Source: Jaltomata sinuosa
Taxonomy: Eukaryota; Streptophyta; Magnoliopsida; Solanales; Solanaceae
Assembly (NCBI GenBank): GCA_003996215.1
Contig: QJPP01003504.1
Coordinates: forward strand, 23,501 to 87,500
Length of the DNA stretch: 64,000 bases
Direction of reading: 5' to 3'
The stretch's first letter is position 1. Each line of letters begins with the position of its first letter. Under the pieces are notes generated by a model that saw only the letters and a program-made list of their open reading frames with translations, was not told where the DNA came from and made no database searches. Shown piece after piece: positions 47,033-59,378 of this stretch. A program made the position numbers and the translations under genes.

Positions 47033-50000
47033 TGTAATGACCCTTCCGGTCATTTCCACGTATAAGTTTTGAAGTCAAACAAATCGACAAAAGATATCGT
47101 AAGATCTTTAACAAATTTTCTGAACTTTGGGTCAAATGTCTCAGGGCTTTTCTCCCAATATATAAAGAGTTAGAAGTCCCCCGAAATACCAAACCGAAGG
47201 TCTACGAGTTTAGTTTCCTACTCACAAAACCTCACGTCCAACTGATCTCGGAGTAAAAAGTTATGACTGTTTTACCGCGGACTGTCTGGCAGAAAACGGG
47301 TTACAAACCGGGTCGCGAATCGGGTCGGGTTAAACTCGATTTAAGCCTCAACGTCACGTTTTAAAATGCCATTTCAGTTCCGAAACAGTGATAAAATATA
47401 AGGGAGGATCCCGAGAGAATTCTTGAGTATCGAAATCGTGCGTACTTGAAAATATTTAATTTAAAAGTTGAATTTGGTAAAAATTATATTATTATTGCCT
47501 TTTCAAAATATTTTAAAGGTTTATGGGAAATATTTTTGAAATGTTATAATTGTATATGTATTTATTTTATAAGGTTTTTATACATCATAATATTTTAACG
47601 GAGATAGTAAATTTAATTATGTTGAAAATTATTATTATAATATAGTGGATTTTATTGGAAATGATTTTCTATTAATTATGGTATATTTAAAATATTATAT
47701 TTATTTTATCACGAATTTATGCAATACCCGAGTATATACTTAGCGGGATGAAATTGGTTGCCACCTCCACCCCCACGTGTAAGTGGAAGATGAAGGCAGC
47801 AACTAGTATATTTAGTAGTGGCATCATTTGGAAGTTAGGCAGCGTGATGATTATTGGCAACATTTAACTTTGCTGTGAGGTTTTATATATATAGGCATAC
47901 TACTATGCACACTTCATTATGCACATCTATACCTTGCGTGCTAAAGAGAATTTCATGGAGAAGATTGTTTAACTCAATATTTGGATTTTGAAAGATAAAT
48001 CAATTATCTACGTCAAGTCGTTCCATTCCAAATCCGATTCCGATTCCGATTTAGTTTTGGATTTTCTTGGAGTGGTTCGAGCTTGGACATCGTTGTTGTA
48101 GCAGCTTGTCATCGGACAACAGGTAGGTTACGATTTATTTTCCCTAGACTCCGTATATATAAAATAAAATTGTATTAATGGGCATCCTTGGGTTGGTTTA
48201 TTAGGTTGGTACCACAGACCTTGACCGCTTTATTCATGTCCGCCTACTTTTGTTCCTCCGTTGCTTGTAGTATTTGCGATATATTTTATTTACCCTTGTG
48301 GTCCTGTGAGGCCTTGTTGACTCTGGAACATAGAAGGTGGGATTTTGGGAATGTCCGCGAGTCCCGGGCATAAAATTATCCTTCTAGGCTGGTTATGCTT
48401 GCTGAGTAGCTGTGGGCCTGTGCAGGGTCGATAGGTTGATTGTGAGCTGCGGGGCAGCTATTGTGTGTGATCATACCATTTCCATGCATATAAAGAGATT
48501 TTATCCATGTTTTACTGTGGTTTTGGCTTCGGGCCTACTGGCACTGTTTTCTAAACCTTGCATGGCCCGGGGGGGGGGGGCCGTTTTTGATGGAAATGAT
48601 ATGGAAATGGTTGATTTGACTTGTGAGTATTCTTGGGTAAAAGAAAGTAAAATTATGTTTTAAGACACCAGTTTTACTACTACACTAGACTCGGCAGGGC
48701 CAGAGTGCTAGTTGAGTTTTCTTGCTACTTGAGATGATTTTTAGCCTCGGTCGGACCGAGCACCTGAGATGACTTTTTACTGTTTAGACCCGGTTACGCC
48801 CGGGCACCCTTGGAGGGGTTTTTGAGACATTTTCCTACTACTTTAGTCCTGGACAGGGTCTGGGCATTGCATATTCGAGACTGGGTCTCCATCCTGATAC
48901 CAGACTTGCTTCCGGACGACATGTTCTGATACTGAGTTTTAGTATGGGGTCTGGGACCTCCATGGACCTTGCCATCCGGGCCAGGGGCTACGGGCTGCGT
49001 GTGCCGGAGGAGGGGTATACGGTGGAGTAGAGGTATACGGGCAGTGTCCTTCCATGGAACCTACCTGCTGGGCCGGATCGGCGCCGGAGGAGGTACATAC
49101 AGAGATACCATGGCACTTAAGATCTTCATGCATCATATCATTCATGGTTCGAGGTTCCACCCTTGTTTGTTGTTTGCTGATTGTACGCTCCGGTAGTATG
49201 GGATGCCGGAGGGTTTGTTTTCACTTGTTTGTGTTCCTCGGTTGTATGGGCAGCCGAGGGACTGTAGGTAGATTCTTTCTATTTACTTGTAGAATTATTC
49301 CCTGTTACGGTTAATTATGAAGTTGGTTACTGCTAGACTGTTAGTTGTTGGGTGTGAGGTTGATATGACTAGTTGGACTTGATTCATGTCTCTGAGCATG
49401 TCTATCATTACTCTTTCTCTCTTCTTCTTACAATTGAGGTTACCGGTATACCGTCCATTTCGTAAACTTATTTTGTATACACTGTTATTGCAAGGACCCC
49501 AGGTGCGTTATTTCTTACTTTCACCTGTGCCTATGGTGTGTATATTCTTCTTACTAGCCTCATATGTGGTTCTGTTGATTTCCCTCTGGGCTAGTTCCTG
49601 TGTATCTTTCGTTGATTTCTGTGACTACTTGCTTCCATTCTATCTATTACTACGCTTTTATCTTATATGTGCCCAGTCGGCCTATGATACCTACTGGGTA
49701 CCTTATGCTTCGCATTTGGTGCTCACCCCTACCCCCTGCATCTTTGGGCGCAGATCCTAGCGTGGGCCATCGCCGATAGATCGTTGTGATTCGTGCTTGG
49801 AGATCTGTTGGGGACTACTTCAGACTGAGGGTGAGCTCTTGGCTATCGGAGCTTATCTTTAGTTTATCTTTTGCTTTATGTACTCTATTACCATTCAGAG
49901 ACATCTGTATATATTCTTTATGATCGTTTGCACTCCATGTATGTAGTTTTGGCTCTGTGCTATGATACCAGGTCTTGGGGTTTGGTTTAGTTTCCGCATA

Positions 50001-50152
50001 TGTATATATTTATATCCCTGTTATCTATTTTATTTGTCTTGTTCCCTTATTTGCTAGATAGTAGCCCATTACTAACTGTTCTGGGCTACGGGGATTGGTT
50101 CACCTACCGGGGGTTGTAGGTGCCATCATGACCGAGAAATTGGGTCGTGACA
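47033..50152 (+). repeat. Solo LTR 2 (family E), opposite orientation, nested in solo LTR 1
   Basis: 3120 bp, beginning TGTAATGACCC and ending GTCGTGACA. A perfect duplication tctaa flanks it at 47028-47032 and 50153-50157. It is roughly 95% identical, by eye over about 100 bp, to the reverse complement of solo LTR 1. A run of 12 G at 48569-48580 replaces five G at the matching place in solo LTR 1. U3 word block near 47270-47345 (gaccgggtcgcgaatcggg in variants). Confidence 0.92.
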
Positions 50153-50400
50153 TCTAACTCTTTATATATTGGGAGAAAAGCCCTGAGACATTTTACCCAA
50201 AGTTCAGAAAATTTATTAAAGGAACTTACGATAACTTTTGCTGACTTACTTGTCTTCAAAACTTATCATACGACCAAACAAATGGACCCGGCACCGAAAT
50301 AACGGTCCTGACAAGCCTTAAGTGACTTGGGGCCGCTACAAACAAGCTCTAACGGTTCAAGGAAACCGTATACGTGGAAATAACCGGAAGGGTCATTACA
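50153..50400 (-). repeat. Solo LTR 1, second piece (family E)
   Basis: The remaining 243 bp of solo LTR 1 after the tctaa copy. It matches the reverse complement of 47033-47190, with about 90 extra bases near 50280-50370 relative to solo LTR 2. It ends at the caaac duplication. Confidence 0.88.
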
Positions 50401-51480
50401 CAAACTCTTCAATGTCCCTTTTTGTACCAATAAACTAGTAAAGCTGCCTCAAGTCTCGATATATCTTACCTGCAACTGGATGAATAGAATATTTGGAATA
50501 ATGAGCCTCAAGGAGAATCAACTATATCAAGTCCCCAACTCTCAAAACACAAAAGCAACCATCAAATCTCAAAATATCATCAGAATCTAAAGTATCCCTA
50601 CTTGCCTCACCCAATAAAACATGATCATAAATATCACACAAACGCTAATCCTCAAACTAATGACGCTGAATTTGTTCAACAAGAGTAGAATGGATCTCAA
50701 CACTAGCAAGAACTTTGCTGGGATCTGACAAATCAGGCCTAACCAAATGGTTAGCCAAGGACTAGATGTCTAAGGCCAATGACTGTTCCAAACTAAAAGA
50801 GATGTCAAACTGCCCATACTAACTGCCTTCCATCTCAAGGCATCCGATAACATATTTTCCTTTCTCAAATTGTACGTAATAGTGATGTCATAGTCCTTCA
50901 GTAACTCAATCCATCTCCACTGCCTAGAGTTCATGTCTCATTGACTCAAGATGTATTGAATACTAGGGTGGTCAATGTAAATCTCACAATGAACTCCATA
51001 CAGATAGCGCCTCTAGATCTTGAGCGCAAAGACTACCACCACCAATTCTAAGTCATGAATAGGGTAGTTGCGCTCGTGCTCCTGCAGTTGCCTTAACGCA
51101 TAAGCTATCACTTGACCCTGCTACATCAACACACAACTAAGACACCCTTATGAAGCATCAAAATAAACTGAGAACCTCTGGCCCTAAACTGGCAATGTCA
51201 ACACCGGAGTTAAAGTTAGTAAGGCCTTAAGTCTCTGAAATCTATCCTCGCATTAATCACTCCACTGAAATGGGACATCCTTCCTAGTCAGCCTAGTCAA
51301 TATTGTTGCTATAAAAGAAAAGCCCTTGATGAACTATGTGTAGTATCCTGCCAACCCAATAAACTACAAACCTAGGTAGGAGCAGTAGGCCTTGGCCAAT
51401 TATGAACGGCTGCAATCTTTGCTGGGTCCACCCTATTCCCATTCTTAGACACCACTTGTCCTAGAAATGCTACTGACTCA
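50401..51480 (-). pseudogene. Element D integrase N terminus and RNase H, heavily decayed
   Basis: No open stretch above 60 codons. On the minus strand one can still read the RNase H region around 50900-51260 and the tether into integrase below it. The order fits RT at 51480-52180 upstream and the integrase core past the solo-LTR insertion. Family assignment here rests mainly on position and on scattered matches. Confidence 0.65.
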
Positions 51481-52180
51481 AGTCAAAACTCGCACTTTGA
51501 GAACTTGGCATAAAGATGATATTCTTTCAAAGTCTAGAGTATGATCCTCAAATGTTGCTCATGCTCCTCCCTACCCCACAAGTATACTAATATATCATCA
51601 ATGAAGACTATCAAAAATGAATTCAGGTATAGCTTGAGCACCCTGTGCATCAAGTCCATAAAAGTTGTTGGGGCATTAGTCAACCCAAAAGACATCATCA
51701 AGAACTCATTATGGCTATAACATGTCCTAAATGTTGTCTTAGGGATGTACTCTGCCCTAATCCTCAATTAGTTGTAGCCTGACCTCAAATCGATCTTAGA
51801 GAACACTGCTGCACCTTGGAGTTGATCAAACAAGTCATCTATAAGTGGCATAGGATACATGTTCTTTATAGTCACCTTATTTAGCTTCCAATAATCAATA
51901 CACATCCGCATAAAGCTATCTTTCTTTTATAAAAATAGAACTAGAGCACCCCAAGGTGACACACTCGTCCTGATGAAACTCTTAGCTAACAAGTCTTGAA
52001 GATGAATCTTAAGCCCCCTCAACTCATATGGATCCATACGATATGGAGTAATGGAAATGGTCTTGGTTCCCGACTCTAACTCAATGGAAAAGTCTATATC
52101 ATGCTCACGTGAAAGGCCTGGAAGGTCCGTTAAGAACACATCTAAAACTCTCTAACCATAGGGACCGACTCAGTAGAAGA
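51481..52180 (-). pseudogene. Element D reverse transcriptase, broken
   Basis: The stretch 52139-51927 has LTDLPGLSREHDIDFSIELE and LQDLLAKSFIRTSVSPWGALVLF. 51767-51534 has MSFGLTNAPTTFMDLMHRVL and the catalytic FIDDILVYLWGREEHEQHL. Both catalytic aspartates are present. The intervening part (about 51770-51920) has stops. It would make element cDNA. Confidence 0.88.
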
Positions 52181-52189
52181 AGTGTCAGT

Positions 52190-54208
52190 GCTAACATCTC
52201 GAACATATGCTAGATAAGCCAAACACCCACCCGGAATAAACATCCTAGGCTGAATACAATAAATGATCCCAGACGGTGCACGACTAACAAAACCCTACCA
52301 CACAACCAAGGATACACTAGGCACAGCTAAGGTCACAATTGGCATAACAATCAAAAACCACTCAGTGAGGGGATAACTAGTACATGCCTAGAATAACATT
52401 AAAGTCTAGCGTATCTAATATCATCAAATCATCCTAGGTCTCAAGACTACCAATAACTACCAAGCATGATCTAACAATCAGATCCACTACTAAAGAATTG
52501 CCTACCAGGGTAGCAACAGATAAGGGAACAGATAATGGCTCACTAGCCAACACCAATCAAGGAATAAAGTAGGCAAAAACATATGAACATGAAGAACCAG
52601 GATCAAATAATAATAAGGCTAACTAACGACAGACAGAGATTATACATGTGATCACTGCATTTGAGGCCTCCATTCGGTCTACCAAGGACCGCATAGAACT
52701 CATGCTGACCTTCACTAAATAGACCACCATCCCAATCAAATGACCTACTATAATGGGTACCACCTCTGCCTGAGATTCCATAACTTTTGATCAGTGCCTG
52801 CACTGCTCTCAGAGGCTGCGCGGCAGGCTGAATTCTACCCTACTGGGGGAATTCTATGGAAAAGTGATCGATAATACCACACTCGTAGCAAGGCCCTAAA
52901 GGCCCACCCTGGTGAGACAAACTGGTTGAACTAGTATGGCCACCATGGCCTGATGCCCCAGATGATGTACCCTTTGATGACTGACCTAAACTCGGCCTAC
53001 TGAACCCATGATGACTATTGTAACCATGTTGAATACCATAACCATGATTAAATTGAGGCCCACCTAAAGCCTGAAGTGATGCTTGAACTGGCTAGCTGGA
53101 CTGGCCCAGATGTTGTTATGGTTGAAATCCTCTGCCATACTGATTGGAACCTCTACCACCAAAGCAGGAACCATTATAACCGGCTTGATGGCATGGTCTA
53201 TTATCTCTAGCCCCGGGGTCCTGGCGATGCAAATCCTCCATAGTAAGGGCATGGTCCGTTATTGCCTGAAAAGACCACCTAGTAGCAACTAGTATCTCTG
53301 CAGTCTCATGAAGCTCAATCCTCATCCCCTAAAAAATCGATGAATCTAGTTTGGCTATGTAGGAATGATCATAGCCTTAATTGGAGCCAAATGGTGAAAG
53401 TGGGTCTCGTACTCAAACACTATCATAGACCCATATATCAACCCAGTAAACTGCTCCTTATGGTGCTCATGGCCACACTGCAACAAGAACATGGAAATAA
53501 AGGCCTCGTAGAACTCCCTTCATGTCAATTGAGGAGAATCAGGGCACTTGCAAGCTACCTGGGCTCTCCACAAAAGCTTAGTTAGCCCCTACAGCTGATA
53601 GGTGGTATAATCTACTCTGTGGGCATCCAACTAACTAAGGTGATTATGTGTATCCTCATAGGTAGAAATAAACTCATGGGCATCCTGTCCGAGAGCACTA
53701 GAGAACCTCGGTGAGGATAGTCTCAAAAATTGGCCCAAAGTCTTCTACTCTGAATGTGACATAACTGGGCAATGAGTGAGAGACTGAGCGACTATAGGCA
53801 CTTGAAGTACCTTTGACGAGGAGCTGTAGTAGAAAGCTGCACTCCTAAACTTTGAACACCTAGGGCTTCCCCCTCAGTAAATGTTAGGGCCATTTCATAA
53901 GACTTACCCCCAACCATGCTCAATAACTGAAAAAGCACACTTTGGATATCTGGTGTAAGAGCTAGGGCTAGTGCTGATACTGATGTTGCTACTTTCCCTT
54001 GTGGCACCTGGGCTGCTCCCTGGTCCACGGGCTACTGGTTTAGAAGTGTCTTAGGCTCATACTCGACCTTAGGAGCTCTAACTTGTGCAGCAGCTCGGGC
54101 ACATCCTCAACCTCTTCCTCTATGTCTACCTCGGCCTCTGGCTGGAGCAAGAGGATCTAGTGTTGAAGGATAGCCCTTGTCCGCTGCTGAAGATATCGTG
54201 CAAACCAT
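52190..54208 (-). pseudogene. Element D gag and protease, broken
   Basis: A putative start is ATG 54208-54206. Early residues include an RGRGRHRGRG stretch, then TAG/TGA stops and the open piece 54028-53792. The Gag capsid-like region follows (LGQFLRLSSPRFS near 53700, VDYTTYQL near 53610, then REFYEAFISMFL). The zinc knuckle at about 52890-52850 reads CYECGIIDHFSIEF, where the last cysteine has become phenylalanine. The protease should lie at about 52190-52600 but I see no clear active-site motif. Start choice is tentative. Confidence 0.72.
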
Positions 54209-54404
54209 ATGTGGAAGAGTGAATGGAAGAAATGATATTCAAGGACACCATCTAGGATAAGACACACGATATAGAAGCAAGAGGAGACTCATGTTTCCTA
54301 AGATGTCATTGTAGCCTCTAAAAGATAGGGTATGGACGTCTCTTCCCCGATCCGCAAGACTCTACTAGACATTGGTTCCTATACCAATGACACCGGTAAA
54401 CCTA

Positions 54405-54417
54405 GGCTCTGAAACCA
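54405..54417 (-). other. Element D primer-binding site (initiator tRNA-Met type)
   Basis: The minus strand reads TGGTTTCAGAGCC, one change from TGGTATCAGAGCC, and lies 3 bp from the right LTR. Confidence 0.85.
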
Positions 54418-54420
54418 AGC

Positions 54421-57400
54421 TTTCACGACTTCTCAGGTCATGATGGCACCTCTAACCCTATATAGGCGAACCAATCCTCATAACCTCGAATGGTTAGTAA
54501 TGGGCCACTACCTAAGTGAAGCACGCACAACAAGGATAAGAAGTGGAAGAAGGTAAAGAAGCCATAACAAAAATAAGGCATCCTGGATATATACAGAAAA
54601 CTACACTATTCCATGACCTGGTATCACAAGTACATGAGGCACTACTAAAAATATACAGCGTACAAGAGAGAGAAAAAGTAAAATATACAATTATCTCTAA
54701 ATATACAAAAGAGTCAACTGTGTAAAAAAATGAGATACATCCAAGCCCCAGTCGCTAGGAGCTCACACTATGTCTTGAAAGTTCAGGAAGCTACACAAAA
54801 TCCCCATGTCAATGGCGATGGCAAATATTAGGATCTGCACCAGGAAGATGCAGAAGTGTAGTATGAGCACAAATTACATAAGAAACCAGTACCCAGTAGA
54901 CATCATAGGTCGACTATGCACATATTAAATATAAAAGTAGTAGATAGCAGATAAGGGAAGAAAAGCGTCACAGAAGCAAATAGAGTAAAGTACATGGAAG
55001 CTAGCAATAGATAAAAGTCCTAAAAGAATACAAGTGTACTAAGCTAGAGACATAAGATGTATCACATAATACAGATGTAAGAGTAGAGAATGCACCTGAG
55101 TACTTGCAATAACAGTAAATAAAGAAATCTTAACGAATAGGGCAGTGTACCGATAACATCAAATAAAGGGAGAGAAAGAAAGGCTACTAAACATAAACAT
55201 ACTAACAATACAACTCACAAGGTAAGGATGATCAAAAAGTAAACTAGCAGGTAACTACAATAGGAGAAAGTAAAACTAATCTACCTACAATCCCAACGAG
55301 CGCCCATACACCCAAAAAATACATAGAAGTGAAGAAAAACTCTACTGACAACCCATACTACCGGAGAGTACACTCATCAAACAACAAATAAGGAGTGGAA
55401 CCATGAAGAAATGAATGATATGATATGGTATGCCAGTGGTACCGTATATACCTCCTCCGGTGCCCATAGGCCCTGCAGGTAGGACCTATGGAAAGGCTTC
55501 CACCCTATACCTCTACTCCCTTGTATACCCCTCCTCTAACATTCACTACCTGTAGCCCCTAGTCCAAATTGGTAAGGTCCATGGTGGTCTCCGCGACCAT
55601 ATACCAACTCTCTAGATCTCATTATGCATACCCGGAGTCCATTCGAGTCTAAAATTAGTAATAAAACCATGTCTAGCACTCGGCCCAGCTGAGTCCAGTA
55701 TCCATTAAACAAGTTTTAAGTCCATTTATAGCCATTAATAACTAAAAACGATCCCTTGGGACGATGCAATTTTAGAAAACTAGTGATAGTCAGGCCTGCA
55801 GCCCTGTATAGTAATAAATCGATGCAGAAAAGCTATTTTCATGATGATGATATGCTCAGAAACAACCAACAACTCAATATCAACCTACTGGTCCTATAGA
55901 GGATCAATATGCTCTACAACATAGATAACAATCTATAAATTGCGAATCAATATTCGGGACTCACGAATACTTCCCAAATATACCACTTACTATGGTCCAG
56001 AGGCATATGCACAGGCCACTCAGGGCCGGAGGGGTAATACTACCGTACCAGCTTAAATACTGAAGCAAGAGAAATAAGAACGGACAACAAGAAAGCGTAA
56101 AAGGTCTGGGGGTGCCAACCTAGTTATCCCAACCCAAGGATAAGCTAAATAGTACAATTACATTCTATATAGGCCAAGTCTAAGATCGGTAAGCCATAGC
56201 CTACCTAGTATTAAATGAAAAGCTGCTAGAAAGACGTTGTCCGAGCCCAAACTATTATGAGAAGCCTGAATAGTGATCAAACTATCAAAAACATAATCTA
56301 CTCGTCAATATGAAGCTAAAAACACCCATAATTCTAAAAAATAGCTGGGTCAAAAATCTGAGTCAAAAATAGGCCCATGGGCCCCGCAACCCAAAATGAA
56401 AAATGGAAATTACCACGGGTTTCCTAACGCTGCTAGGAACACATGCTCAAAAATTGAGCATAATTCATGCTAGGGAAGGGCCTAAACCAACCCTTAAATC
56501 CCAAGAACAAATTAGGAATAAATCAAAGAATTAACGAAATTAAAAGTTAGAAACTTACAATAGACAATGAGAAAATAAACATGGGAATGGAAAAATGCCA
56601 CCCCAACACTCTACGAAGAACCCAGTTTGAAAATTGAGCTTAGATGTCTAAATATATGGTGGAAAGTGATTTTTTAAACTTAGCAAAATGAAGGAGAAGA
56701 CTCACTTAAAACTGCCAGAGATCAGTGCACCTTTGATCATATTGATGCAGGTGCACTGTTGAGCGGTTTACAAACCACCATAGGGGCAGAGGTCAACAAA
56801 ACCTTTAACCCCGTAGGTGCGATCAAACTGCCACAAGAGTGGAAGTGCAGAGGCGACACTGTAGGGGCGGGAGAAGGAGCGCATGTGCACCCCCAGCCGA
56901 TGCCACCAGGACCACAGGTGAAACACCTAGAGTGCATGGGAGCTGTGCAGGTGTGGCCAAAGCACTGTAGTCGTGCCCATAGCATAACCAACAACAATCA
57001 GTTGCAAACACAACTAAAAATTCCTCTTATCATACCCTTGAGGATTATTTGAGGACCCGTGCATGCAAATAGACTATGCTACCTTAGTAGAAATGATATT
57101 CCAGACTCACATAATTGATAAAACTCTCAACGGAGATCATTTCAAAGAAAAGTGGGCCCTCGTGCCCAAAAACCAACTTTAACAAAATAGAACCCAACAA
57201 CCCAAAATGAGTCAAGAAGCCTCGGGACCAAAACCAAAGGTCCCTCTAGCCCAAAGTAAACATTCCAGAGCTAACCACGCTGAAAGAATTCCCATCCGAA
57301 GTTGTCTTTTCTTAATGTTGACCAAAGTCAAACCTCCAACTCCAACTAGCTTGAAATCTCAGAAAGTGAGATAGAACGATACCGAAAGCTCCTCGATCCA

Positions 57401-57674
57401 TGACTAAGGGTCCAACTAGATAAAAATCTACGCTCTGGAGGTAATGAAACTTTCAGAATTTGATTTTGAGCTCACTTGCTACGAATGTTGACTAAAATCA
57501 ATGATTTCCTAAAGTAAGGCTCTAAAATTGGAAAATGGTCATGAAGACCAAATGAATGACCCGGGCACCAAACCACCAGTCCAAGTAAGTTATAAATAAC
57601 TTGGGACCGCTACAGGTAAGATCTAAGAGTACAAAGAGAGCAAAATCACGAACATGACCGGAAGGGTTATTACA
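54421..57674 (-). repeat. Element D right LTR (5' LTR in element orientation)
   Basis: 3254 bp. It begins tttcacgac where TGTCACGAC is expected, one base changed, and ends TTACA at 57674. U3 word block near 56700-56990. Short open frames inside it (for example 56759-57052) are incidental. Confidence 0.9.
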
Positions 57675-58814
57675 ATAGTATTTTGTACTAATACTATCCT
57701 GTGCTTTTCTTTTGTTGAGTGCAGACTGTGTTCCAAAGGCTTAGATGCAACCTCATCTAGACTAGGTGGATGACACTATAATCCAAAGATGAGCACTACA
57801 TCTCAGGCTTCCATGGATCTTTCTTGAGCCATTGTCCTTTTTTTGGATGATGGAACTTTATTATTTATTTTTGGTCATTTTTGGATATCTTAGACATTGT
57901 TAATGATCAGTGTTCTTGTATGATAACTTTTAGTTTTTTGGGGATGTATTAGTGTGTCAAATCATTTTGTACTAAATTATACTAGTTTCTTCATGGTTTA
58001 AGTTTCTTGTATATTACCTCTTTTATGATATGGTTAAGTAATAAGGTCAAGTTTCGGGTTAGATGATTCTCCCACCGAAAGGTTAGTCTATGTGTTACTC
58101 ACGGTCATTTGGGTCATGACATGTTATGTTGTGAAAAGCAATTAGTGATTGTGAAAGTGACTTTATTACTCTTATCTTGATTTGATTATGGTTTTGAGAA
58201 ATCTGGAATCGGCTCATTTATGTTCATGTTGACATTAGATACTAGTTTGTGTCGATTGTAGTTAAATTGAGTAGTATTTTTTGATATGTATCAGAACAAA
58301 ATAGTTAGAATCAATCCTAACCATCACTTTGGATCTAGATCAGTCGATGATGTTACCAAGTGCATATGGATTCTACTCATGCTTATTTTTATTTTTGCAC
58401 TTTATTTGCTAGTTTTAAGCCGAGTACTTTAGGTCATGATTGGTAGCATTGTTGAAGCTTATTCACGAGATTCTGAGATACTTGCTTGGCTGATCCACAA
58501 TTTTCCTGGATCTCCTCTATCTTTTCATTTTATGTCATTCTTCCTCTTTTTGGATGTTTTACATATTTATAGAGTTGTATTTTGTATTTCTATAGGTTTG
58601 TGCTAGTGACTCTAGGTTTTGGAAAGAGTTTATATTGTTAGTCTACATTTCATCTGATATTTTTGTGAAAAGGTAGATTTATAACTTATATTAATTTTAA
58701 ATGTTATTTCTGCATATTTGTACTTCGTCTCATATTGTATGCAATTTGGGGTTATCTTACCTATCAGCAGGGTTGAGATACGTTTCATCACGTTTCCAGT
58801 TTTGGATCGTGACA
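57675..58814 (+). other. Possible 3' part of an LTR from another element; no gene
   Basis: T-rich DNA ending tcgtgaca at 58814, like the LTR ends of the families nearby. Its left side is cut by element D. There is no partner LTR or internal domain in the window, so this is a guess from composition and ending. Confidence 0.35.
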
Positions 58815-58857
58815 AATTTAAAGTCTAATGAATTTAATTTTCGTTATCGGACAAAAA

Positions 58858-59378
58858 TTATAAAACAAATTCTAGGCCTTCTAGTTGCTTAAAACATTTA
58901 GCAACTAGTGTAGCTTTATATTTTTTAACGGATCCATTCAGTTTCACTTTTATTCTTATGACCCATTTTGCCATATTATTCTTACAACACAGGGATAGGT
59001 AAACTAACTTCCAAGTTTTATTGAAAATTAGTGATTCTAGTTCATCATATACAGCCTCGTTCCAAAAAAAATCATCATGTAAAGATAAATCTTCTTGTAA
59101 AGTGAGAGGGTCATCTCCAATATTAAAAACATAAAAATCAGGACCAAAAGTTTTTTCTTCTATAACTCTTTTACTTCTTCTTAACTCAAAATCATCGTTA
59201 TTTTTATTTCTCAAAACAAAAGTAGAAAAACTAGGTAGTGATAAAACAATTTTGATTCTTTGACCCCCACTATTTTTAGAATCAAATGGAAATTTATTTA
59301 CATAAAAACTAACATCATCTAATTCTATTATTATATTATATTTAAGATTAAATTTTTTCTAGATTGTACTAATTTAGG
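58858..59378 (-). pseudogene. Ty1/copia fragment (linker and start of reverse transcriptase)
   Basis: The open stretch 59214-58858 contains RRSKRVIEEKTFGPDFYVF and then the RT start, with FWNEAVYDELESL, NKTWKLV and KYKATLVAKCFKQLEGL. These are standard landmarks at the beginning of copia RT in plants. The usual ARLVAKGF reads ATLVAKCF. Upstream (to about 59360) the frame still shows a copia-like FPFDSKNSGG. It is truncated just after GLEF at 58858, and on the other side by an LTR at 59379, so only a small part of pol remains. Confidence 0.88.

Larger units (their letters stand above)
39636..57674 (-). mobile_element. Element D: Ty3/gypsy chromovirus-type LTR retrotransposon, interrupted by solo LTRs
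   Basis: On the minus strand: right LTR 54421-57674, primer site 54405-54417, decayed gag-pol 54208 to about 42880, polypurine tract after 42823, left LTR 39636-42822. About 98 bp of the left LTR end are missing where it meets the Tat/Athila-like LTR, so no target-site duplication can be checked. The integrase is split at 44013 by the solo-LTR insertion 44014-50400. The family differs from A/B/C (LTRs about 3.2 kb), but uses an iMet-type primer site and ends in a chromodomain-like block. Confidence 0.9.

Noticed and set aside
44014..50400. A foldback or other DNA transposon with 3-kb terminal inverted repeats
   Set aside because: Each arm is a full LTR with TG...CA ends and its own perfect 5-bp duplication, so nested solo LTRs explain it better.
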